From NCBI RefSeq assembly GCF_014534745.1, contig NZ_JACVVP010000023.1, positions 1 to 64,000 of the forward strand: DNA of 64,000 nt. Direction: 5' to 3'. Below the pieces are notes generated by a model that saw nothing but the letters and a program-made list of their open reading frames with translations, ran no database searches and was not told where the DNA came from. Made by a program: the position numbers and the translations under genes. The stretch comes from Flammeovirga sp. EKP202. GTDB taxonomy: Bacteria > Bacteroidota > Bacteroidia > Cytophagales > Flammeovirgaceae. Below, piece by piece: positions 55,101 through 62,486 of the stretch (position 1 is the first letter of the stretch; each line of letters begins with the position of its first letter).

Positions 55101-55741
55101 ATATCAAAATGAAAAACTTCTTGAAATATGATTATGATCGTTATTTAACAGGAAGAAGTTTTGAAAGAGAAAAGGAATTACCGTTAAAAGAAGTTGAAAA
55201 TCAAAGTTACCTTCATTATGGAAAGGGAAGTGTAATTATGTACGCTCTTCAAGACTTTATAGGAGAAGACAGTGTCAATGCGGCTTTAAAAAGTTTCCTT
55301 GCTGAATACAGGTATAAGGCACCTCCATACCCTACTTCCAATGACTTTTTGAGACATCTTCAACCTAAAATTCCGGATTCATTACAGTACCTTATCGGAG
55401 ACTGGTTTGAAGATATTACGTTATATGATTATAGAATTAAGGAAGCCTCACTAAGTGAAATTAATGCTTCAACGTATGAAGTTTCATTACAAGTTGAAGC
55501 TAAAAAAATCAAATCTGATTCTATAGGTAATGAAGTCAATGTTCCAATAAAAGATTGGGTAGAAATTGGTTTTTATAAAGACCAAGATGAGAAAGAACTC
55601 TTCTATACGGAAAAGGTTTTTCTTCAAAATGAATCTCAAACCATTCAATTAAAATTACCTGAAAAGCCTGTAAAAGCAGCCATTGACCCTAAGAGGTTAT
55701 ATGTGGAAAGGGTAATTAATGACAATAGCAAAAAATTCTAG
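52166..55741 (+). CDS. ABC permease fused to an M1-type metallopeptidase
   Basis: A 1191-residue membrane protein. The N-terminal half has about 12 hydrophobic segments in two clusters (from about 20 to 285 and about 325 to 600), as in ABC permeases. The C-terminal half (about 625 on) is an M1 aminopeptidase-like region with the zinc motif H936-E937-x-x-H940 (AHEMAHQWW), and the third ligand E960 follows after 19 residues (MTESLAEYS). The ATG at 52166 was chosen 13 bases after the ATPase stop; the upstream ATG at 52109 overlaps that gene. The substrate is unknown. Confidence 0.93.
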   Translation: MFKEFYGREVRSALQQPMIYVFSLLLGILVFAAVSSDSIVIGGTIGNIHRNSPHVIMHMGLIFSLLGLFIATAFFNNAALRDFNNNFDDILFTTPIKKKDYFLGRFCGAFTLAILPFLGIYIGFILATFIAPAMGWVDPEKMGPISFSGFFANYFLVIIPNIFISGVIIFSIASISRSTAVSFAGTMLLFIGYSIALSLSSDLENEVLGAMVDPFGLSAFGLDSKYFTPQEKNTLTPSFNSFIVYNRILWIIISFVLLKLFYGFFSFEKRGSKFKKKTEKAVKKENVTFQKPMTYSHFSQFTDFAQCYSFTKIHLKNIVNSNTFKILLLFSFVQLAAILKEGYEYMGLQSYPVTYMVVEDIQNSTLIFLLIIMVYYAGDLLWEDRDHHLNEVIDASPHSPYISLFAKYFAINTSIFIIYACLSIVGILYQLGSGFTAIDIDVYCLTYILNIMPMIATWTAVLMLIHILVDHKFIGFGVSIVMLFAIELMLNALDISSRMLDIASAPKIKFSDISGYGPSVISAIWFNAYWVLFGIIMLLVGGLLSSRGTTHSLLTRIKRIPQKTDANFIGAVGTLFIVWVSIGSFIFYNTQMMNTYKTEEETELLQVQYEQKYKQYEDMTAPKIVDIEYNVNIYPEERNIYTVSNLKVVNENKESIDTLMYSYNNEWEIQFEIQNAIEILDDKELSVKQFVLQKPLQYKDSLEIVIHANYITKGFKNSGEDIMILENGTFFNNLVFLPFFGYNSSVELSDRFKRKEHNLPPRNRMPLLTEHCSKACNHNYLSRGQSDWVNFETTISTSADQMAIAPGNLVKQWTKNNRNFYSYKMDHKALNFVSFNSGRFEVAKRNWKGVSMEVYHDQKHGVNVDKMLLAIENSLKYYTENFGPYYLKQARIIEFPRYATFAQAFPGTMPYSEAFGFIVDLENEEKNNVVDAVIAHEMAHQWWAHQEVSANVQGSTLMTESLAEYSSLMVMKKSSNNDDIKMKNFLKYDYDRYLTGRSFEREKELPLKEVENQSYLHYGKGSVIMYALQDFIGEDSVNAALKSFLAEYRYKAPPYPTSNDFLRHLQPKIPDSLQYLIGDWFEDITLYDYRIKEASLSEINASTYEVSLQVEAKKIKSDSIGNEVNVPIKDWVEIGFYKDQDEKELFYTEKVFLQNESQTIQLKLPEKPVKAAIDPKRLYVERVINDNSKKF

Positions 55742-55755
55742 AATGTAGGAAAATG

Positions 55756-55809
55756 AAAGGGATAGAAATGTTTGTGCCACGGAACACTTCACATTTCTAT
55801 CCTTTTTCT
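55756..55809 (+). terminator. Terminator of the ABC operon
   Basis: AAAGGGATAGAAATGT and ACATTTCTATCCTTT pair around a loop and are followed by TTCTTTT. Confidence 0.8.
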
Positions 55810-55962
55810 TTTACTATCACCCAAAACTCTAGTTCTAGTACTAAGAGAAGAACTATTTGGATTAAGACAAAATGAGCAATTTAAAATAGGTTGAAAAGTA
55901 TTTGTTTTCTTTATTTTGAAACGTCCTACGATAAAAGTTTCATTATAAAGTTCTCTATTCAA

Positions 55963-56544
55963 ATGAAGTACCTAACCCTATGTCTACCATTTCTCTTTAT
56001 TACTTCTATTTCTTTTGCTCAGGAAATCTCTTCGACAGATAAAAAAGTCCATAAAAGAGAGGAAGCACATGGTGAACTTAAACATCACAGAATAGCCTTG
56101 CTTTGGGGGCATAGTTATGTTCCTAAGGGGTTTAACAATAATAATAGCACTAAAACATTAATCATCCCCACCATTGGTTTTGAATACGAATATTGGTTCT
56201 CACATCGTTTTGCGATTGGATTATCCAATGATTTAGAACTGCAAAATTATGTCATTGAAACAAGGGAAGGGGATGAACTTGAAAGAGAGTATGTATACAT
56301 TGGAGCATTAATGGGATTTGTAGAGTTTGCCCACCTTTGGGTTTTTGGTATTGGTCCCGGAATAGAGATGGAAAAGAATAAAAATTTTGGAGTGCTCAAA
56401 ATGTCTATTGAGAGAGAGTTTCCTATTGTAGGAAAAGGCGGATGGGATGTTACGCCTATGCTGAGTTATGAAATAAAATTTAGAGGAGAAGAAAAAGTTT
56501 ATGACGCTATTACTTTTGGGTTTGCAATAGGAAAAAGGTTTTAA
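55963..56544 (+). CDS. Hypothetical outer-membrane beta-barrel protein
   Basis: A 193-residue protein with a signal peptide (MKYLTLCLPFLFITSISFAQ). I chose this ATG because the upstream one at 55891 would add 24 residues without a membrane role. The mature part has alternating beta strands (IGFEYEYWFSHRFAIGLSNDLEL, MLSYEIKFRGE, ITFGFAIGKRF) and ends in Phe, as small outer-membrane barrels do. No family name is secure. Confidence 0.75.
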   Translation: MKYLTLCLPFLFITSISFAQEISSTDKKVHKREEAHGELKHHRIALLWGHSYVPKGFNNNNSTKTLIIPTIGFEYEYWFSHRFAIGLSNDLELQNYVIETREGDELEREYVYIGALMGFVEFAHLWVFGIGPGIEMEKNKNFGVLKMSIEREFPIVGKGGWDVTPMLSYEIKFRGEEKVYDAITFGFAIGKRF

Positions 56545-56567
56545 TAAACCTTCTCACCCTATAAATA

Positions 56568-56605
56568 CAAGCGTCATTTTGGATATATTCCAAAATGACG
56601 CTTGT
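56568..56605. terminator. Strong hairpin between convergent genes
   Basis: ACAAGCGTCATTTTGGA is followed after a 5-base loop by its exact 17-base reverse complement. It sits between the convergent outer-membrane protein and porin genes and probably terminates both. Confidence 0.8.
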
Positions 56606-56645
56606 GTTTTAAATAATTCCTACTCATTAGAAAAGAAACTGTTGT

Positions 56646-57941
56646 CTAGAAATTGACTTGCATTTGTAATCTTAAAAGATTACCTGCTTGGTCATTTATA
56701 GGATTCTGAGAATCAACGTACGTTCTATCGGCAATTACATACATTGCTACAAATTCAAACGCTCTATTAGGTTGCCACTCTACACCAATTTCTAAATCGT
56801 TTACTCTATAACTACGAGCATCTAACTCAAACTTCTTTCCACCATGGTAAGTGATATACCTTGTGAATGGGAAAAATGTGTGATGCTTGTAATTAAACTT
56901 ACCATAAAGCATAGCATACCCCCCATGTAAGTTTTGTTCTTTCACTAAATTCGCTTCCGGGTCATATTCTGGTCCAATACCGTAATTGTATTCTGCTTGA
57001 AAACCGATGGGCTGTGGATACCAAACAAAAGTACCTCCTACCCTTCTATCGTTAAAATTATGACCTGCTGCGTATATAATTTCTTTTTCTCCATTGTTAT
57101 CAATTTCTGCTTGCAAACCTTGAGAAGTGGTTGGTAAAACATATTTACCAGCATATCCGTGAACAGATAACTCCATAATTTGATTATTAGCAAATTGGAA
57201 AGGCCAAGACACTCTACCCACTGCATGTAAATTATCGTTTTTATCAGGAGTATTAATTCCTTGACCATTGAATACACCTAGTGCAAAAGTACCATAGTTA
57301 CCACTATGTTTTAGGTTTTTATCTTTCATGTATTCATAAATCTTTCTCACTTTTTGTGGAGTATGATATAAAACAGCCATTAAATCACGCTCATTGGGTA
57401 AAGCGGAGTTGATAGGATCTGAACGGTCTAAAGGAATACGGAACTGAGACGATTGCATATTTTCATATCCAAAAGGCACCTTGCTTTGCCCCACTCTAAG
57501 CCATGTCGATTTATGGTGATCAAAATATAAGTCCATGTAGGCATCTCGCAGTGTTGGAGTACCTGCAAAATCCGCTTGCATATAAACATAAACGTTGTCT
57601 AATAACCAACCGCTTACTTTCAAACGTACTCGTCTTAGAGATATTCCCTTGTCTGCTCCCCAGTTTTTATCCATCTGAGGTACTGACAAATCAGGGTTTG
57701 TCTCAAAAAGTCCGTTATATCTCGCTTGGATATAACCACTTACTTTTATTCTGTCTGTCCAATCTTTGGGTAAAGACTGTTGAATAAGTCCTTCACCATC
57801 TTGGTCAGGATTGAATAAAGAATCAATTTTTACTTCCTCATTTCTAAATGAATCTTGTGCAAATGATAAAGAGGCTGTTGTAACTATAAAAAGAAAAGAC
57901 ATCGTGAATCTTTTCCATGAAATTGTAAGTAACTGTTCCAT
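56646..57941 (-). CDS. Porin of the phosphate-selective O/P type
   Basis: An outer-membrane porin of 431 residues. The ATG at 57941 gives a signal peptide (MEQLLTISWKRFTMSFLFIVT ... SLSFAQ in outline). The early IKVSGYIQARYNGLFE and GISLRRVRLKVSGWLLDNVYVYMQADF with LRVGQSKVPFGYENMQSS are characteristic of the porin O/P family. It ends LRLQMQVNF with terminal Phe. These pores often work with phosphate or polyphosphate uptake, but selectivity cannot be read here. The long AT-rich gap lies upstream. Confidence 0.88.
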   Translation of the reverse strand: MEQLLTISWKRFTMSFLFIVTTASLSFAQDSFRNEEVKIDSLFNPDQDGEGLIQQSLPKDWTDRIKVSGYIQARYNGLFETNPDLSVPQMDKNWGADKGISLRRVRLKVSGWLLDNVYVYMQADFAGTPTLRDAYMDLYFDHHKSTWLRVGQSKVPFGYENMQSSQFRIPLDRSDPINSALPNERDLMAVLYHTPQKVRKIYEYMKDKNLKHSGNYGTFALGVFNGQGINTPDKNDNLHAVGRVSWPFQFANNQIMELSVHGYAGKYVLPTTSQGLQAEIDNNGEKEIIYAAGHNFNDRRVGGTFVWYPQPIGFQAEYNYGIGPEYDPEANLVKEQNLHGGYAMLYGKFNYKHHTFFPFTRYITYHGGKKFELDARSYRVNDLEIGVEWQPNRAFEFVAMYVIADRTYVDSQNPINDQAGNLLRLQMQVNF

Positions 57942-58624
57942 TAATATATTTCGATAATGTGTTTGCGGTTGCAATGTTAAACCGAAATATTTTACATCCC
58001 CACTAAAAATCAATAATTAATATTGAGTTAACATTGAATACATTTTAAGGAAATAAAAATGAATATTTATGTACTTAATGTTGCTGTGTATTAGATTTAA
58101 AGAATAATAAAATGCACAAAATCAATAATCACAAAATCTCAACAAGCTATATATCAGCAAAAAACGTATTAATAACATTTAAACAGAAAAACCTTAATAT
58201 TTAAATTTTAACTTTAAAGTTATTTACAATTCACTATATATACATTTAAAGCGCGTTAATGTTAACTATATATTAACAACGTTAAAATTAGAGGTGTAAA
58301 ATCACTTTATATTGATTTATTATTACAAAATATATTTACTTAACACATTATTAACATTTAAATAACATAACGAAACTTAATACCCTAACAACAATCTTTA
58401 AAACTCAAAAACAAACTAAATAATTCATTTACAAATCATTATATATGAAGTTCCCATCAATTATCAATTGACAATTGATAGTTCAAAATAGATAGGTAAA
58501 CATGCCTTTATACAACCTTCTTTGAAATAGAATGATACACCACTAAGAAGTCACTATATGATAAATTCTTAATTACTTTATACATGATAAAACGTCGTTA
58601 ATCTCGAATTTTAGACACAAAAAA
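57942..58624. other. Long AT-rich intergenic region upstream of the porin
   Basis: About 680 bases without a gene-sized frame. It is very AT-rich and full of TTAAC/GTTAA words, for example GTTAATGTTAAC near 58255 and ATTAACATTTAAA near 58349, plus AATAACATTTAAA near 58171. A perfect 9-bp inverted repeat with a single central base is TATCAATTG/CAATTGATA at 58462-58480. No DnaA-type box or RNA gene was recognised. It could be a multi-site control region for the porin. Confidence 0.55.
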
Positions 58625-58646
58625 AGCCACCCAAAACGGGCGGCTT
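58625..58646 (-). terminator. Terminator of the PASTA protein gene
   Basis: AAGCCACCC pairs with GGGCGGCTT (one mismatch) around AAAAC. On the minus strand a T-run follows. It lies 30 bases beyond the stop. Confidence 0.85.
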
Positions 58647-58676
58647 CAAATGCTTTTATATAACTAGCAAAAATTA

Positions 58677-59510
58677 TTATTTCTTATTTCCTGAGAATTC
58701 AGAAACCCAGAGATTAACAGTTCTTCCAAGTCTCATTTTAGGATATCTTCCTGTTTCCTCATTCATATTTGGAATAGGTGATTGTCTTACTACAACACCT
58801 GGAATAGTGTCATATTGAACATACTTCACTTTACCTACACCTAAGCCTAAACCATACAAAGTGAATTCAGCGTCTCCTTCAGTCATACCGATTAGGTTAG
58901 GAACTTGTGTCAGTGGATTACCCATACCATCACCTACTACTAAATCAACCTCTGTACCTTTCAATACTTTGAAACCTCGAATTAACTCTTCTTTTGAAAT
59001 AGATTTACCTTTATATTTCACTTCTAAGACGTTGTTCACAAATTGGTCTGGCTTTCTATTAATTGAACCTATTTTCAAACCTAAGTTTTTAATTCTCACT
59101 ACTGCATTTTTCAATGAGCCATCAATCAAATCAGGTAACTTAATTGCTGCAGGCTTAGAAGGGTTCACGGTCAAGTAAATCTTTCTATTGTCTTTTACCT
59201 TCTCACCCGCCAAAGGTGTTTGAGACAACACTGTAAGGTAAGGCAAGTCGGGGTTATAATTGACAGCTGCAGAATCAAAAACTTCAAAACGCAACCCTGC
59301 CGATTCTAATCTCTTGGTTGCATCCTCGATCGATAAACTATCGATATCGGGAACAGTTACAGTTTGTCCATGCTTTGTTGATGTTGGGAGATATAAATAA
59401 AAAAACATGATCGCCAACAAAAAGGCGGCTGCGACCATTAATACCACATTAATCAACAATGCAGAAGGAGTATCTCCAAAAATTAACTTTTTCAGTTTGT
59501 CTTGATCCAT
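58677..59510 (-). CDS. PASTA-domain membrane protein
   Basis: A 277-residue protein with one hydrophobic segment (about 18-43) and three PASTA domains in the periplasm (about 50-115, 118-195, 200-277; VTVPDIDSLSIEDATKRLESAGL, IKLPDLIDGSLKNAVVRIKNLGL, TQVPNLIGMTEGDAEFTLYGLGL). PASTA domains bind peptidoglycan or muropeptides. There is no kinase or transpeptidase domain, so it is an adaptor or sensor. It lies 36 bases after the double D-Ala-D-Ala ligase on the same strand, linking both to cell-wall work. Confidence 0.93.
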   Translation of the reverse strand: MDQDKLKKLIFGDTPSALLINVVLMVAAAFLLAIMFFYLYLPTSTKHGQTVTVPDIDSLSIEDATKRLESAGLRFEVFDSAAVNYNPDLPYLTVLSQTPLAGEKVKDNRKIYLTVNPSKPAAIKLPDLIDGSLKNAVVRIKNLGLKIGSINRKPDQFVNNVLEVKYKGKSISKEELIRGFKVLKGTEVDLVVGDGMGNPLTQVPNLIGMTEGDAEFTLYGLGLGVGKVKYVQYDTIPGVVVRQSPIPNMNEETGRYPKMRLGRTVNLWVSEFSGNKK

Positions 59511-59546
59511 AATTAATTTAGCTATGATTGAAGTACTAGATTTTAC

Positions 59547-62252
59547 CTAGCACTTAGCTTCAGTTCTCTTTATTCCGTAATCTAAAATACTATCGATAAA
59601 ATCAAAAGGCTTGTAGCCGTTAATTGCAGCTTGGTGGAAAATACAAGTAGCAGGTGTCATCCCTGGTAGCGAGTTTACTTCAATGACGATAGTTTCTACT
59701 CTCTTTGTTTCTTTCCAGATACGCACAAATGCGTCTATTCTACAATAACCTTGAACATTTAATTCTTTCGCTACGTGTTCCAAATCTTTTCTCACTGCAT
59801 CAGAAATCCATTTCTGCTCATCTGCGTTAGGTGAAAAACGAGGTGGTGTAATATTTTGACCTTCTCCTGCTAAGAATTTCTCTTCTAATGATAAGATCTC
59901 ACCACTTGCTAAAGCCTCTGAAGGTTCAAATACTTCATATGTACGTGATCCATCTTCATGCCATTTCGTAAGCATACCCCCTGTAATCTCCAAGAAATGA
60001 TCTGAATCCAGTGGACTGATCAATTCTTCAACAAGAATGCATGTCTTACTTGGGAACTCCTCATTTTTATCCAAATCAAGCTTTATTCTTAAGCTTTCTT
60101 CTACTTCATCACTTTCTCTGAAAATTGCTTCGGCGAAGTTTTCAAGCTGTGTTCTTGACTTGATCATCATTACTGCAGAACTACAACCATCATCTGCAGG
60201 TTTTGCAATTAGAGGATATCTGAAATCCTTTTCTACTTGATCAATAGCAGCAGAAGGGTTCGATAACCAATCCTCTTTTTGCAATAACATATGTTCAGCT
60301 ACAAAAACTCCTGATTTACGAAGGATCTCAGTAGTCATGTATTTATCAATCGTTATTTCTGAACTATCAACATCAGAGCCATTGTAAGGAATTCCTTTTA
60401 TGTTTAAATGTTTCTGTACAGCACCATCCTCACCAGGTCTACCGTGCAAGGCAATAAATACTGCATCCACTCTTTCCTTTAACAGGTCGTAGTTCAACGT
60501 TTTAGGATCAAAACAAGCATCTGCCGCATATTTTTGAGTAATTGGTTTGGCTTTCTGAATCGCCTCTACCAACACATCGTGTTTCTCACCATTCAAGGCC
60601 TGATTGATCTTTAACTTGATATCATCAGCATTATCCTTTAGCATGATATTAATCGGCAATTCATACAATTCATGCTGATCATGCGATCCCGTTAAAAATA
60701 TTGGAATAGCTTCATATTTATCTGATGAAGCTAATTTCTCATAGATATTTCTTCCACTTTCAACAGAAATATGACGTTCCGAAGAATAACCACCCATGAT
60801 TACCCCTACTTTCTTCGTCTGCTTATCTGCCACACTCAAAGCCTCGATCTGATGATCTAAGTTTTTCAACATCGGCTTTGCCACCCTTGTGTTCTTACCT
60901 GAACGAATTCTGCAAGCCAACGATGTACGAATAATGAACGTCAAGAACTGCGATGGGTTTAATCCAATCTCAGCTGCCTGATGAAAGAAAAACGAAGAAG
61001 GCATCATTCCAGAAGTCGTGTTTGGATCGTTTAAGTAAACTGTTCCATCAGCTGTAACGAACCCGTCAATTCGAGCATAAACATCAAACTGTAATTTCTT
61101 ATATAAGTTTTCACAGTCTAATTGAATCTCTCTTACCTTTTCAATAGGTAGATCAATCGGTGTTACTTTACGACTCATACCTGGAAGATATTTTGATCTA
61201 TAATCAAATACACCTTCATTTCCTCTTACAATTTCAGTAGGAGGAAGAGCAAGAGGATTACCATTTTCGTCTTCAATGACAATACATGAGAATTCTCTAC
61301 CCTTTATATGTTCTTCAATCAACAATGCCTCTTCAGCATCTAAAGATTGAAGTGCTACAATTTCTTTATTATTAGAAATCAACTGCTCATTGAGGTACTC
61401 CAATAATGATTTTGGATCATAAATCACCAAATCATCATTTCCTAATACATAAACTGGCAGGCCAATTCCAAGACGTACATCCGTGAAATCATGAATGTAA
61501 CGCACTCTTGCATCTTCGTCTAACCCTTTCCAAAAAGATTGCTCCACTTCTTCGATGAAAAGTGATTTTTTAGCTGCCTTATGGAAAGCTTCTACATTAT
61601 CCTCTTTTACAATACTTACACCCAATGAAGAACCTTGTCTTGGTGCTTTCACTACCAACGGCATTCCCAATTTATCTTTTAAAGATTGGAAAGTAGTATT
61701 GATTTTATCAGAAGATAAATCTTCCTCTGTGATCACATCAAAAGAAGGAGTTGTTAACTGTAAGTCAGTAAAGAGTTTTTTTTGCGTAATCTTGTCAATT
61801 CCAATTGCAGATGATAATACTCCTGCACCAGAATAAGGAATATTATACCATTCCAAAAGACCTTGTAAGTTTCCATCTTCACCATAAGGGCCATGCAGCG
61901 CCAAAAAGGCAAAATCAAATAATCCTGCAAAATCACTTGGATTTACTTTCTTACCTACTTTTGATGCCATATCCGCAGCCTCTTCCTCAGAAAGCTTACC
62001 TAAAGATTCCACATACATCTGAAATCCTTGTAACTCACTTGGAATGCTACTTACAGGTGGATAAAAATCTCTTACAGTACCTTTATATACATATGACCAA
62101 TCTAAATGAATAAAATGGCCTAAACTATCTACAAACATTGGAACAGGTTCGAAAAGTTGTTTGTTTAAGTTATCATAAACAGTTCTACCACCTGCAAACG
62201 AGATTTCGCGCTCTCGTGAAATACCTCCAAAAAATATCCCTACTTTGATCAT
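59547..62252 (-). CDS. ddl: Tandem D-alanine-D-alanine ligase
   Basis: A 901-residue protein with two complete D-Ala-D-Ala ligase units. Each has the N-terminal GG-(I/Y)-S-x-E-R/H pattern (FFGGISREREIS and MGGYSSERHIS), an LHGPYGEDGNLQG or LHGRPGEDGAVQK motif, and a C-terminal ATP-grasp region with NTTSGMM or VNSLPGMT. Usual Ddl is about 310-370 residues, so this is a fused duplication. The ATG at 62252 (MIKVGIFFGG) was chosen because the longer N-terminus has no domain role. It joins D-alanine to make the D-Ala-D-Ala of peptidoglycan; one unit may have lost activity. Confidence 0.9.
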   Translation of the reverse strand: MIKVGIFFGGISREREISFAGGRTVYDNLNKQLFEPVPMFVDSLGHFIHLDWSYVYKGTVRDFYPPVSSIPSELQGFQMYVESLGKLSEEEAADMASKVGKKVNPSDFAGLFDFAFLALHGPYGEDGNLQGLLEWYNIPYSGAGVLSSAIGIDKITQKKLFTDLQLTTPSFDVITEEDLSSDKINTTFQSLKDKLGMPLVVKAPRQGSSLGVSIVKEDNVEAFHKAAKKSLFIEEVEQSFWKGLDEDARVRYIHDFTDVRLGIGLPVYVLGNDDLVIYDPKSLLEYLNEQLISNNKEIVALQSLDAEEALLIEEHIKGREFSCIVIEDENGNPLALPPTEIVRGNEGVFDYRSKYLPGMSRKVTPIDLPIEKVREIQLDCENLYKKLQFDVYARIDGFVTADGTVYLNDPNTTSGMMPSSFFFHQAAEIGLNPSQFLTFIIRTSLACRIRSGKNTRVAKPMLKNLDHQIEALSVADKQTKKVGVIMGGYSSERHISVESGRNIYEKLASSDKYEAIPIFLTGSHDQHELYELPINIMLKDNADDIKLKINQALNGEKHDVLVEAIQKAKPITQKYAADACFDPKTLNYDLLKERVDAVFIALHGRPGEDGAVQKHLNIKGIPYNGSDVDSSEITIDKYMTTEILRKSGVFVAEHMLLQKEDWLSNPSAAIDQVEKDFRYPLIAKPADDGCSSAVMMIKSRTQLENFAEAIFRESDEVEESLRIKLDLDKNEEFPSKTCILVEELISPLDSDHFLEITGGMLTKWHEDGSRTYEVFEPSEALASGEILSLEEKFLAGEGQNITPPRFSPNADEQKWISDAVRKDLEHVAKELNVQGYCRIDAFVRIWKETKRVETIVIEVNSLPGMTPATCIFHQAAINGYKPFDFIDSILDYGIKRTEAKC

Positions 62253-62486
62253 GATATCATTTTTTCTGTTTCCCAAGAAAGTCAAAGGCTCTTCCTCTGT
62301 TTTCTCTAGGCAATTACGTCTCAAAAATACAAGAAAATTTATTATCTAATAGCACTATGCTTCACCTTGTAAGAGTTTGTTTATAAAAATAGGATTCATT
62401 CATGATAATTATTTCACTTTCAATTGGATTAAGATGAAAATTATATGATTTTGTAAATAATTATTTAAACTTTACAAGGACATATT

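Noticed and set aside
55838-55875. Third copy of the repeat A/B end word (AGTACTAAGA) after the ABC operon
   Set aside because: Only ten bases match and the interior does not align with A or B, so chance is likely.
58462-58480. Replication-origin-like character of the AT-rich gap
   Set aside because: No DnaA boxes or dnaA/parA genes are visible, so an origin cannot be supported.
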